Origin: Cycas panzhihuaensis
Lineage: Eukaryota > Cycadophyta
Direction of reading: 5' to 3'
Length of the DNA: 64,000 nucleotides
NCBI GenBank assembly: GCA_023213395.1
Contig: CM041465.1
Span: forward strand, 80,049,741 to 80,113,740
In this document: piece after piece, positions 47,931 through 59,950 of the stretch
How the letters are laid out: the number at the start of each line of letters is the position of its first letter
How positions within the stretch are numbered: position 1 is the stretch's first letter
The notes under the pieces: generated by a model
Seen by the model: only the letters and a program-made list of their open reading frames with translations
Told to the model about the DNA's origin: nothing
The model's database searches: none
Translations under genes and position numbers: made by a program

Positions 47931-50502
47931 CAAGACATCCATGATGGACATCCTGACGGCCACTGTACAAAGCTCGTCAATGACAGAAAAGGCCTTCCCC
48001 TTTGTTATGAATTGAGGAAGGGCTCTCCTAAAATCGTAGCGACCTAGACGAATGGGAATAATCTTAGGAAGTAACAAGACTTCTGGAAGGGAGGTTTTTA
48101 GAAGAGGATCAGAGTGTGGAGTAGAAGAAGAGGCATCAATGACCTCTTTAGTAGCTTGAGATCGAGTTAAGGCATATAAGGGGGTGGCCTCAAGTATTTG
48201 AATCACCTTCTTTCCCTTATTCTGGGACTACGAAGGTGAGGGAGTACGACGGTTAGGGGAACACGAGGAAGAAGATGAATCTCAAATGCCCTTCCCTTTA
48301 CCGTGTGAAGGATGGAAATTTAGAGATCTTCCTTGGTTCCAGTTATTTTTGGGTTGAGCATTACGATCGCGCTCCCCATGCTTGGGAAACGGATCCTTGT
48401 AGACTGGTTGGTCTAGGATGGGCCTCGAGGCCCATTTAGGAGATGAGTCACATTGTGGGGCATCCCTAGGATGTTGAGTCTTACAGCGTGAGTTGTCATG
48501 GAAACACTCCCCATGAACGGAACATCACTTCTTCTCAAGCGAGGGATCTGGCTTTCTTCCTTGAGACGATTGGGTATTACTATCCTTAGGGAGAGCAGCT
48601 TGAGTAGCTTGTTAGATTTGTTTATTGGAAGTGGGTGATGAAGGAGCTTGCAGTTTAAGTTCCTTCATCGTACGTTCGAATGAACGTATGGCAGAAGTGA
48701 GCGGGTCTAGAGTCTTCTCAGTCGGATGAGAAGAAGACCTAAGGATTGTTGTGGTTTGGTTTCTTTGATTTGGGGTGGTGCCTCATGACATTGTGAGGGC
48801 TTAAGAGGATTTTTAAGTCCAGCCTGGATCTTAATAGCCTCAAGCACTAAGCACTTTGTGATGGTAGAATCACATATGGTTGCCCCCATCTTAAGGACTT
48901 CAACATGGACTTCTAGGCGAAGTGCATTAACGAAGAGGTCCCTCTTCAATTCCTCAAGTAAAGTAGCCTTAGTGGAATGGAGGAGGTCATGAAATCGTCG
49001 CACAAAGTCACGATTCATCTCATCATGACCTTGTTTAAGTGAAAGAAGGGATTTCATTCCACTTTTGAATGGATGAGCCACATCAAAGTAGTTGATGAAT
49101 TCATCCACAAGTTACTGGAACGAGAAAATAGAATGGGCAGGCAGGCGATAAAACCATTTAAGGGTATCACCTTGTAAGGAATGTGGAAATAATTTCATTA
49201 GTATGTGATCATAGGCCTAGTAGTCTATGCACACCATAGAGAAACTACAGACGTGCTCTACTGGATCCTGTGATGAAGTTCCATCGAACTTAGGAACTTT
49301 AGGGGATGAGCTGGTAAGTTGGTTCTTAGTGCCTCAATAGATAATGGTGTCGATCTATAATCCATGAAGGGATATGCCCTTACCTAGACCATAGGATTGA
49401 CAAATGATGTGGAAGGTAATGGACAAGAAACAGATTAGGGTGGTAGGCCCATCCCTCCTTGAGGAAATGTCCCTTACTGAAAAGGGACTTGAGGGTAAGT
49501 GCTTTGAAAGGAAGTTGGGTTTCCTTGCAAGGGCATAGCATAAGGAGCTACGCAGGATAGAGGAAAGGAAGGGTGTGGAACCGGGTTTTGTCCATATGGG
49601 CCACCTGTGGGTGACGCAACCTTATATGGATATAATGGATCCACCCCATAAGTCAGAATATGGCTCCCTTTACCGTGCCCCCAAGGCTGAGATGTATAGC
49701 CTAGGGGCACGTAAAGAGAAGGATCATTAGGTTGAATTTGAGTATACGTAGGAGTAGATCCCACATGGCTAGCTGTAGGGGTGTTAGTAGGACCTCTAGG
49801 CCTACTAGGAAATGCATGCACCACGTTAGGAAGTGGCATGTTGGCTTGACTAGGAAAAGGTATGCTAACCCTAAGTTGGGAGAAAGACATACTATGAGTG
49901 GGCCCCGAAGAGTTGGGACCATGATAAGGAATAGAAGGTACAATAGATGTCCCTAAGATAGATGTAGAGATCAAGTGGGACGAATGTGTAGGCACAAAAG
50001 GGTTGCTTATTGTGGGAGGTGTAGATGCAGATAAAGATGGTAGGATAGGTGCAGATGAGGAGGATGCCCCACTACGCAAGACCTCTTCAAACCATCTAGG
50101 ATGTGATTGAAGATGAGTAGTGCAAAAGCACTCGCTAAGGGCTTCAACCACGTCAGCAGGAGGGGTATCTACGTGATCATAGGAGGTAGATGAGACTTCA
50201 AACGAAGTAGACCCCTCAGGGTGCTCCTCATAAGAATCACCAATTGGGTGGTGAATCTCAAGAGGAGATGGACCCTCTACTGCATGAGTAGAGGGATGGG
50301 CATCAAGTGGGTGATGATGATCACCTGGATAGTAAATAGGATCATCATCCTCTTGGGTGGATCTTGGAATGGATGCAGGGAACTCATGAGCTCCCAAAGC
50401 AAAGGCATGATAAGCCCAATCTGAAGGGTATCCTTCCATTATCGAATCAGGATCCGATGATGAAAGAAGATGATATGCAAGGTCTTCTAACAATGGAGGC
50501 AA
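47930..50502 (-). pseudogene. B: gag with zinc knuckle
   Basis: The start is the minus-strand ATG at 50502, 174 bases after the primer site. The first 342 residues (to 49474) are open and rich in Pro, Ser and His (SYEEHPEGSTSFEVSSTSYD). The capsid core is 49108-48707: YFDVAHPFKSGMKSLLSLKQ, NRDFVRRFHDLLHSTKATL and LKRDLFVNALRLEVHVEVL. It matches A at 55096-54863. A CCHC-type knuckle follows near 48480-48535 (CSVHGECFHDNSRC), then a basic tail. Gag of Tat elements is larger than in G1/G2. Broken by a few stops only; the longest gag in the window. Confidence 0.84.
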
Positions 50503-50675
50503 ACCACGTAGGTGATGTGAAAAACGTCACATACAAAACTTGCCAACACGTTAGAAGAGGAAAAAGGAATGTAAAGTATGTGTTGGGGGCTGCCTAACAA
50601 AAGAGATAAGTAGAGAAGACCACTAAAAGTTAGTAGACCAATAAGAAAGGATAGGAACTAGCTCCCTTACTGGTA

Positions 50676-50695
50676 GGTCCCCAGTATGGTTGCCA
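50676..50695 (-). promoter_or_regulatory. Primer binding site of B
   Basis: Minus-strand text TGGCAACCATACTGGGGACC lies one base inside the 5' LTR end. It is not the initiator-Met site used by the copias and G1/G2. Tat-lineage elements are known for TGGCxxC...GGGGAC-type sites matching other tRNAs; the donor tRNA is not identified here. Confidence 0.75.
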
Positions 50696-50696
50696 G

Positions 50697-53448
50697 TGGA
50701 TGCACGTCTACGGGATAGTCGTTAAGCTCAATAGGAATAATAGTAGGCAACAATCGATGTTGAAGGTGTAGGCAAGATCCTATAAGCAAAGAGAGCACCA
50801 CACAAGGCATCCCGTGTGACAGAGCGTGAGTTCGAGACCTGCGAATGGCACCCAACTACCTTAGAGTAGCCCTCAATCCAAAAGAGAGAGTGCATACAGG
50901 GGGTAGCCTGGATGGTCTCGAGAGGAAGGTCCTCCCGCCCTTGGATGGCCGGAAGGGAAGAAGAGGAATCCTCAAGGGGTTTCCCTATGATGAAGGGAAA
51001 TGAATGTGAATGGTGTAGGAGAAAGCCTACGATGTAAGCAAGTCTCCCTTAGTTATTTAGTTAAGGTAAATAGAACCAAGAGAGAGAGAGAGAGGTACTT
51101 AAGCTACGTCTTCCTTTAACAACTAAAGGGGCAAAAGGAAAAAAGAACAAGTGTTATATGTGCAAGCAAACAATATTAAACAGAATGCACCTAAGGGTAT
51201 GTTTGGATTGGTAGGACGAGGAAGAGGAAAAGGCGGGGTTCCTATTATGTCCTTTTCCTATATGGGACAAGCATACGACATATAAATGCAAACAACCAAT
51301 ACCATTTAACCTTTCACTTTCACGTGATCTATTTAGCTAGAGCATAGATTTAAATAAAAGCAAGAAGGGAAAATGGAGGGATAAAGAGAGAAATGCGTGT
51401 ACCTGAGAGGTGTAGCGGTCAACGAAAGACCTCACCTATGCGTAACACATGCCCTCTCGCTAACCGATGAATGTGTGATCAAGATCGACATGAAGGACGG
51501 GGGCTTCCTTACCTTCCCCTTATGAAAAGAAAGCAGAACAAAAAGGAAACAAATAAAGCAAAGGAAAAAAGGACAGTAAAGCTTACCTAGATTTAGATGC
51601 CTTTTCCCTTTACAAAAATGCCATGACGACTTGTGCATACAAGAGCTTATCCCTTCCAAGAATGGGTTGCGAGAAGAGCTATATATATATATATATATAT
51701 ATGTAAGTATATGCGATGTGTATATCAAAACATCATATTAAGTTAGAGAAATTACTGTTGCAAATAACTATAATTCTCCTCAAGCAACTGCACATATCAA
51801 GCAAGAAAAAGGGAAGGGAAGCCTTAGGATGGCCAAACCCTCCATTAAGGTTCTCCACATAACCTTTTAGTGCAGCAAGGTAAGGACAAATGGTAACTTA
51901 TGACAGCCAACAAACATGAGGATATGTGTAGCAAAGTGTTGGAGAGGTATCAAGACAACAGAATTACTATGGGCAGTAATCTGGCATATAAACCTCAGCC
52001 AAGGTCTTCAAGGGGTACCAAGCAATGTTGGGGGCACTATGGGGGCCCAAAAGAGAGGCATGTAGGCCTAGAATCAGCGTAGTAAGGGCTGCACACACTG
52101 ATAATCTAGCGTAGGCCTAAGCTTCACCTTCTCCTAATTAACCCAAGAGAAACATGGGAGTGGGAGAAGAAAGGTGGGAAGGGGGTTGCCCTTGGGGAGT
52201 AGGCCTAAGTGGGATGGATCCCTCCTTTCTCCCTTTGCCCAGCCTTTATGGATCTTCTCCCGTTGCTTCCTTGAGAAAAATTAGCAGAGAAATGGTGAAA
52301 ACCTGGAGATACAAGGCTAAACTTAATGGAAATAATGTTTACTACAACCAAACAAGAAGAAAGCAAGCAAACATACTTGAAAATGAGTCTAACATAGAAA
52401 TAACACATAATAAACCCTGAAAAAAGGACCTAGGGTACCTGCTAGGCTAAGTCTAGGGCAGGTTTACCCCTACAACCAGCAAAGGAGAAGAGTTCCTGCA
52501 GGGTTTGCAGGAGGATTCCCTAAAGGTGACCGTAGGAGACACTTGCTAGGGCTTATTTGAAAGAGAACTATGCCAAACTTGCTTGAGAGTACTTGGAGAG
52601 GAGCTTCCCACCATGGAGAAGGGCCGTTGCAGGCGGATCCTGGGTTGGAGCTGCAGGAAATGTAGACCTGCAGATGCACCTATGGAAGGAAGAAAGAAAA
52701 GAGCAGAAAACTACAGCAGGACAAAGTTGAGTTAGAGAGCAAAAAGATCCAAGAGAGGTAAAATGATGATGGTTTTGGGATTTATACCCATCTGAACCCT
52801 AAACAAGTGAATAGGGCTAAGCTGGGCACAAGGCCACATGGCAATTCCATAGGAAAATCAAGAATTACCATGACAGTTTTAAAAAAATAACTTGCAATAG
52901 TCGCACTGCAGTAAACTTCACGGTACCGCTAAGTTTACAATGGTGCAGGACCAAAAAGCCAGAATGGCAATAATCTGGGTTCTAGAAGCCTTAGAAGGTG
53001 ATGTGGCAGGCATGGGAGGGTTTGCCCCCCCTATCCAGTTGGCTAGGACAGTCCATAAGGCATGTGAACAAGGCCAAAAGTAATATCAAAGGCTAAAGGT
53101 CCCGGAAACATCATGGTAAGAGCTCAAAATTAGGGTATAAACGGTTCATACAAATCAAATGAGGCTTAAGGCAGTGTGGAGGTAGCGTGGAGGGTCGTAA
53201 AGTGCCATGGGGATGCCTACCTTGTGAAAAGGTAGGTCCCACTAGGTTGTCATAGGCCCACGATATGATAAGCAGCATGATCAAGCCAAATGGATGCAAA
53301 GTGATCATATAAATAAAGCAAGCAGTCATGCAATGAGGTGGTACTTCTGTCAACCTTTCCACAGAAATAGTAGAAGTGAAAAGGAAGAAACATATCTTAG
53401 CTTACCTGAGTCGACCTATCCATATCCATTCCCGATAGTCAGGAAATA
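50697..53448 (-). repeat. 5' LTR of B (2752 bp)
   Basis: Collinear with 38968-41744 throughout, including the GA repeat (51078-51092), AT microsatellite (51680-51701), palindrome (52911-52938) and terminal AGGAAATA (GAGAAACA in the 3' copy). It starts next to the primer site, so it is the 5' copy. No gene supported. Confidence 0.93.
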
Positions 53449-53453
53449 GTAGC
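53449..53453. repeat. Right target site duplication of element B (GTAGC)
   Basis: Identical to 38963-38967; after it the protease text of element A resumes. Confidence 0.92.
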
Positions 53454-53960
53454 TCCCAAGAATCAACCCTTATTCGCCCTTCATAGATGAATTTGAGTTT
53501 CCCCCAATGGGATGAACACACAACTCCCATCTGATCAAGCCATAGACATCCCAATAAAAGATTTTAGTCCACGTCTACATCAAGGACTATGATGTCGATA
53601 AGGACAGTTTTATCCTTGAGGGTAAGAGGGATGGAAACTGACCCCAAAGTTGTCTTTTTGCTACCATTATAGACTTGACAATGCCATGGGACCAGCTCAA
53701 GAGCTGCTATGCCTAACTCTTGCATAATTCACAAGGGCATAGCATTGATGGAAGAACCATTGTCTACAATGGTTCTTTAGAGAGTGCATTCAGGAGTGTC
53801 TATGGATATGGTGAAAGGGTAGTGCCATTGACATTCCCTTTTACTGGTAGGAGGAAGATATTTAAGGTCAAAGGAGATGACAGGTTCATGGCTTGGGGCA
53901 ACACCCAAGGTATGAATGGAAGCATCAAATAACCCTAAAGTCTCTAAGAGGAGAGTATGT
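53454..53960 (-). pseudogene. A: aspartic protease, N-terminal part
   Basis: The minus strand reads TIVDNGSSINAMPL near 53735-53775 (catalytic Asp kept) and NLLLGCLWLDQMGVV near 53500-53545, ending IRVDSWEL at 53454. The next residues continue at 38967 (LPPTKQSHQPHQVVCN), lining up with B's CECPPVKKTRPTNQVIHA. Interrupted by stops and by element B. Confidence 0.83.
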
Positions 53961-55373
53961 TTCTCTAGGCAACTTCTCAAGACATTTATCATGGACATTC
54001 CCATAGCCACGATGTGAAGCTCATCAATGATAGAGAAGGGCTTCCCCTTCGCGGTAGGTTGGGGAAGCACCCTTCAGAAATCATAACATCCAAGGCGAAT
54101 ATAGATCATCTTTGGAAGCAGTAGGATCTCCGAAGGAGGACTCTCTAAAGGAGGATTAGGATGAAAAGAATAAGAAGCACCTAGCGCTTCTTTAGTTGCT
54201 TGGGACTGGGTCAAGGTGTATAAAGGCATGGTCTTAAGCATTTGGATGACTCTCCTTCCCTCGTTTTGGGGTAAAAAAGGAGAAGGTGTCTAATGGAGAG
54301 AATCAAAAGAGGAAGAGGAGTTTCTTATTGCTTTTCCCTTGGTTTGCACGGGGCGAGGGTTAAGGGATCTTCCCCTATTTTGATTCCCCTTTTGTTGGGT
54401 GTGGTGATCCTATTCCCTATGTTTGGGGAAAGGATCCTTATGAATGGGTTAGTTTAGATTAGGCCTAGGTGCCTATTTAGGGGAGGAGTCATGATGTAGG
54501 GTAGATTTGGGATGCTGTACCCTACATTGTGAGTCCTCATGAAAGCACTCCCCATGAATAGAATACTATTTTTTCTCCAAGGAAGAGTCTATCTTCCTTA
54601 CTTGAGAAGCTTAGGTATTACCATCCTTAGGTGTGGCTTGAGAGGCTTGATGGATAGGTTTATGGCAGGTAGGTGATCAAGGTGCTTAGAGTTTAAGTTC
54701 CTTCATCGTATGCTCAAAAGAACATATAGCGGAAGTTAAAGGGTCTAAGGTCCTCTCTGTTGAATGAGACGAAGACCTAGGAGGTTGTTGAGTTTTGATA
54801 TCATGATACAAAGGGGGTGCCTCACATCATTGTGATGACCTAAGAGGCTTCTTAAGACCTGCTTAAATCTCAATGGCCTCAAGATCCAAGCATTTGGATA
54901 TGGCTAAGTCGCATGTTGTTGCCTCCATCTTGAGGACTTTAACATGGACTTTGAGGTGAAGAGCATTGACAAAAAGATCCCTCTTTAACTCCTTAGGTAG
55001 AGTTGCCTTCGTGGAGTGGAGAAGATCGTGGATATGTCTCATAAAGTTACAATTCATTTCATCGTAACCTTGCTTGAGGGACAAGAGAGTCTTCATTCCA
55101 TTCTCAAAAGGATGAGCAATAGTGGATGGAGTATATGGAAAGGTGATAGAACTATTTGAGAGTATTGCCTTGCAAAGAATGTGGGAAAGGCTTTATTAGA
55201 ATATGATCATATGCCCAATAGTCAATGCGCACCATAGAGAAGCTTTTAACATGCTTTGTTGGGTCTTGAGGGGAGGTCCTGTCAAACTTGGGTACCTTGG
55301 GTAGGTGAGGCAGTAAGTTAGTTCTTAGCACCTCAATGGATGAGGGAGTTGGCCTATAGTCTATGAAGGGACA
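53960..55373 (-). pseudogene. A: gag, cut by element D
   Basis: The capsid core frame 55096-54863 reads MKTLLSLKQGYDEMNCNFMR and LKRDLFVNALHLKVHVKVL, parallel to B's. The knuckle near 54540 reads YSIHGECFHEDSQC, with its first Cys changed to Tyr. The N-terminal half of gag, leader and primer site are absent: at 55373 the text joins the 3' LTR of element D, so those parts should lie beyond the right edge of the window. Confidence 0.82.
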
Positions 55374-58300
55374 TGAATCGCATCTATGGGATGGTAACTA
55401 CACCTAGTTAGGATTAGGACTATTAACAGAAGACTCCAGAGTAAAAGGATCGATCCAACAAATGAAAGGAAGCACCCACAAAGGGCGTACGTGCATCAGA
55501 ATGCAGGTTCGGGTCCCACAAAGGGCATACAACTTCCTCTAAATAACTTAGTCTTTGATTTTGGAGGGTAGTGCAAGCAAGGGATATCCTCAGTTACCTG
55601 AATAACCTCAAAATAGGGGTCTTCCATCCCTTGGATGGCAGAAGGGGAAGACAAGACCCAACGAGGAAACGAATCCTTGTGGAAGATGAAGGGATATGAA
55701 TAGGATGTATGAAGGTGAGTGGCGGGAGGTACCAATTCATAAGGGTGGTGTTAGTCAACCACCTTATGCATGAAACCAACCCAAAGGAGGGAGTGACAAG
55801 GTTATTAAGTTGGTGTAGGTATGATGGGACTAGAGGAGGAGGTCACAGGGGACGAGTCCTCCTTAAACTAACTCACCTAAAGGGAGTGTTGAAGGGACAA
55901 AGAATGGTGCGGAAGAAGTTCCCACCACCCTATGTGCGAGGGAGTTTACCTCCTACGTGTAATAATGAAATGGTGACTAATTGTTTGTGTTTGCAAACAA
56001 GAGGTAAATGGAGTATATATGCATAAAAGACAATAAATACACTTTTTTTCTCTAATTTTCTTCTCAAATATAAATCCTTGCTCTTATTTCACTTTAAACA
56101 AGGGAAAGGGGAAGAAAAGAAACAAACCAATCTATCACACAACATACACGGCAATGGTGTAAACACTAGGGAGTTGTATGCAACCAAATTGAAAGAGGAA
56201 AGGGGATATCTCCTATTAAATGCTCTTTCCTAAAGTGCAAGCTAGTGTGTAAATGAATGGTGCAAGTTAGTTCTCTTTTACCTTGTTCCTTTATGTTCTT
56301 TTCATGTGAATATACAAACTAAAGAAGGTAAGAAAAGATCTACAAAAGGAAGGCCACGTACTTGGAATGATGATGAAGCTGAAATGAAGTTTCGGTCTTG
56401 TGCCACACCCACTTCTTCTTTTCCTTCCCCTAATACACGATTGGCATAGGGGCTTCCTTCCCTCCCCCAAAACAAAAGGAATAAAGCAAGAAAAACACAA
56501 AGGAAAAGGAACTATACAAAAGCTAAAGTAACTAAGGAAAAGGAAAGCCAAGAAATATACCTAGATTATTGTAGTTTATCCTTCTCTGCGAAGGGCACGA
56601 TAAACTTGGAATCACAAAGGTTTTCTATCCTTTTCTAAGGGGCTGCTAGAATGCCAAGCAAATATATGTATATATATAATTGTAAAATGCTAAAATAATG
56701 CAAGCCAAAGCACTTCAAGTTAAGTGATCTTCTAACCTGAGAACAACTCTACATCTGCTAAAAGCCAACAATGCAAGACAAGGTATATGGGAGGTTAGCC
56801 TGAGAATGGCTAATCCTCCAATAAGTGCACCTCCACATTGCCCTTAGACACAGAAGATAGTAGGTTTGGATAGCCTAATGATAGTGAATAATAGGAGAAA
56901 CAAATAACACGAGGTTTACAAATGTTGCTTATGTTGCAAGCATGCTATATGAAATCAATTGTAACATTAGCTAAGACAAGATCCAAAGTGGATGAGAGAC
57001 ACTATTTGGGGTTGGGAAAACTACCCAAGAGAGGCACACTAGCCTAGAAATAGCATAGCAAGGGGCTGCATATGCTAATATCCAATGCTGACCAATTCTA
57101 AGAGACTCCCTGGTAGCTCAAGAAAGGCACGAGTGGAAGAGAGGAAAGAGGAGAAGGGGGTTGCCCTTGAGGAGTAGGCCTAGTTGGGTACGAAACCTAC
57201 CTTGGCTCCTTTTTCTCACTGTTTAGAACCCTCTCCTACAACCTCCTTGGAAAAAACCAGGAGAGGGCAGGAAGATGATGTAGGTAGAATAGAAGGAAAC
57301 AGAGGGTATGCCTCCTACATGCACTGGGAAATGGAAAAAAAGAAAGATATTCTCAATGATCTAACCTCTTATAAGATAGCTTAAAGGAAAGAAATAGAGT
57401 AAAAATGAGATAATACCTATTGTACTGAGTTAGAAGTAGGTCTGCCCCTAAAAACTAAAAATAGTAGGAAATAATAGATCTAAAGTGCTTACAGGGGGGT
57501 CCTTAGGAAGATGCTCCAACCTGGAAACAGACTTGATGAAACTTGTTGAAAGGATATGGAGGTGAGACTTGGAGTGAATCCTTGCTTGAAGATATTTCTT
57601 GGTGAGCCTACTACTGCTGATCCAAGATGAAGAGGGTAGATCTCAGGCTAGAGCACAAGGAACTCAGCGGTTACAGGGCATTCTTGTAGAAAATTCCTTG
57701 TGAAAGAAGGAGAAGAGAGTAGAGTATGTGGAAGAAGAGATGGAAAATGAGGTTCTTCTGGGCTTTATATCTAACCCTAAGTTGGATGGATGATTAGGGT
57801 TAGGGTAGGACCCGAGAGGTATCGAAGACACGTAGTAATTTCACAAAAAAATAAAAATTGCCATGGCATATTTTAAAAAATATTAAGTGACAGTCACCCT
57901 GCGGGAAACTTCGTGGTACCATGAAATTTACCATGGTACCGTGACATTTACCATGGTATAGTGACTGAGACAAAAACATGACAAAAATGGATGCCTTGGA
58001 GCCTTAAAAGAGTGTACCCCATGCCTAGGAGGGGCTAGCCCTCTGTCTAGATGGCTAAGGATAGTCATGTGAAGAGGATGACCTAAACCAGATGGGGTAC
58101 CAGAGTGACAGGACTCCTAGGAAACTGATAACTGGAATAAAGTTGTACTAATCACACTTAGCAGGGTGCTGAGGGTTGTGATGTGGCAAGAGGTGTATGA
58201 TAGATCACATAGGCTAAGTGATGCCTAAGACAACATAGAGGTGCATAGGAGGGTTGTGGAGTGCCATGGGAATGCATGTCCCACTGATCGTCATAAGCTG

Positions 58301-58487
58301 AAAGAGTATCAAGTAATATGATCAAGCAACAAATGCAAGATGATCACTCAAATGTATCAGTCAGCCATGCAATGAAGGGATGCTTCAGTTTACCTTTCTA
58401 TAAGAGTAACAAAGATAAAGGCAAGAAATATACCTATGCTTACCTGATTTGACTTGCTAAGAACCCATTCCCGGTAGTTGGGAAACA
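55374..58487 (-). repeat. 3' LTR of D (3114 bp)
   Basis: The left end TGAATCGCATC aligns with TGGATGCACGTC; the right end GGGAAACA is followed by the PPT (minus strand AAGGGGGCAA region). It is collinear with the other Tat LTRs; AT repeat near 56667 and a decayed GGTACC palindrome near 57906. About 340 bp longer than the LTRs of B, so a sub-family variant. No gene supported. Confidence 0.88.
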
Positions 58488-59024
58488 TTGCCCCCTTAGC
58501 AACAGAGCCTCACAGCTTGAAGGCGTAATATGATGGAGAATGCTAGTAGCATAATGTTAGTAGCATATATATATATATACAGATAATCATAACAATGGTG
58601 CAAGACAAGGGCGATGACGAGTGTCGTGGTAGAGCGCATGGGTGTAGAGGCAAGGGCGAGCCAACATAGGGGCTACCTAAATGTCGTCATATAGACAACA
58701 GGTAAAGATAACAGATGTAGAGGATGCCCCAATTGTAAGAGTATAGTGAAAGGATGGTGAGGACCACACATAAGATCAACTAGATGTCATGAACAAAGTG
58801 TTATATATAGACACGAGCTAAGAATAATGAGAGTTATGTTCTAAGATACTAAGAGTAGAATGAAGAAAACAAACCTAGTGGTTTCCATAGTTTAACCTCA
58901 TTAGTGGCCAACTTTTAGAGGTACGAACATATCGCAATGTGAAGTGCAAGATGACCCTAGACTTGGGTGCATGGGCGACCAGACAAGTCTCTCAAGGTGG
59001 GTCATTAAGGAGAGGAAGGCGACA

Positions 59025-59414
59025 CTAAAGGATGAGATGAACCAAGTTGTCTGCCTCAGCGTTAATAGCTCGAGGGATGTGTCGAATGTCAATAGATGAA
59101 AAATAAGCCAACAAGGACCTGGCAGTCAAGGCGAGAGCTCTCAAGTGTGGGAATCGCACCTGGTAAACCTGGGTGAGATGGGACACCATGATTTGAGAGT
59201 CGCAAAGGATGAAAATGGGTCCATAGTGTAAGCATAGTGCATCAGTAAGGGTCTCAATAATAACTATGTACTCGAATTTGTTATTAGTGGCCTCAGGGAG
59301 GAAGATCCTAGAACGCATGAAGTCGTATCTAGAAGGGTCACAGAGAATCCATACAGTGGTGGAAGGGCTAGGGTTATCGTGACTTCTGCCATCAATGAAA
59401 ATAAGTAACGCCAT
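59025..59414 (-). CDS. D: RNase HI-like domain protein, open, 129 aa
   Basis: The ATG at 59414 opens a frame of 129 residues covering the whole domain. Acidic catalytic residues all present: LLIFIDG (Asp), ATNNKFEY (Glu), ILCDSQ (Asp) and NAEADNL (Asp); HIPR precedes the last. This is the cellular or archaeal-like RNase HI form reported in Tat-lineage retrotransposons, separate from the gypsy RNase H attached to RT. It lies 540 bp upstream of the 3' LTR and beyond the antisense gene. How it would be translated (own mRNA, splicing or pol read-through) cannot be told. It is the only copy of three with both an open frame and all four residues. Confidence 0.75.
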   Translation of the reverse strand: MALLIFIDGRSHDNPSPSTTVWILCDPSRYDFMRSRIFLPEATNNKFEYIVIIETLTDALCLHYGPIFILCDSQIMVSHLTQVYQVRFPHLRALALTARSLLAYFSSIDIRHIPRAINAEADNLVHLIL

Positions 59415-59950
59415 AGAAAATGAATTGAGGTCTCAGTGGAGAGAAAGTGCTGACGGGATCGGTGAGTGAAGAGGACTTAATGATATGAAATAGTCATAAA
59501 GGACTCGAGTGGCTATCAATAAGGGCTGCAAAGGGAAGGAAGATCCAGAGATGAGGCTACTCAAGGGTGAAGAGGACTATCTAGTAGATGGGAAAGAACG
59601 GGTGCTAAAGGTCACTTAAGGAAGTGAAGCACGGTCCCAAGCAGAGGGGATGCTTCCTTTGGGAGCCCTAGAGGTATGAATGGGCAGCAAAAACAGATTC
59701 AAGATAGTGAAACGAGTCAAATGAGTATAAACTTAAGCATGCATGGGAGTGGCACATAAAATAAGGTAGAAGGGGCCTCACAAGGCTAAGGAGGAGGTGC
59801 CATAAATGCACCTAGAGGGTTAGGAAAAAAGAAGTCCACAAAAGCGAAATGAGATACAGGCTCAGAAAGCAAAGATGATCAGGGAAGAGAAATGGTCTCA
59901 AGGGCTATCATGGCAAGAGAAATGGAAGAGGTGCCTGTTGGGGCCCCAGC
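59415..59950. other. D: region between RNase HI domain and antisense gene promoter
   Basis: Aligns with 42590-43128 and 32770-33342. No gene supported. The plus-strand end carries the TATA box described with the antisense gene. Confidence 0.5.

Larger units (their letters stand above)
38968..53448 (-). mobile_element. Tat-type gypsy element B, structurally complete but internally deleted (14.5 kb)
   Basis: LTRs at 38968-41744 and 50697-53448, TSD GTAGC on both sides, PPT at the left LTR and a 20-base primer site next to the right LTR. Interior on the minus strand: gag, protease, an in-frame jump to the integrase C-terminus, the antisense gene on the plus strand, and the RNase HI-like domain. 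RT, RNase H and most of integrase are absent. It sits inside the protease gene of element A. Confidence 0.92.
22253..55373 (-). mobile_element. Tat-type gypsy element A (minus), carrying G2 and B as nested insertions
   Basis: Reading the minus strand with insertions removed: gag (55373-53950), protease (53950-53454, then 38967 down), linker, RT, RNase H, integrase (to 35436), antisense gene remnant, RNase HI-like domain (32250-32770), PPT at 31858, 3' LTR (31857 to 22253, split by 23522-29842). Removing B and one GTAGC copy rejoins the protease region so that it aligns with B's own. The gag start and 5' LTR lie to the right of the window because element D is inserted at 55374. LTR ends: TGTTTC at the start, GCTTCCA at the 3' end. 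Confidence 0.8.

Noticed and set aside
38968-58487. Tandem Tat elements sharing LTRs through unequal recombination
   Set aside because: The GTAGC duplication around B and the restored protease frame favour nested insertion. The A-D join lacks a primer site, which nesting also explains.
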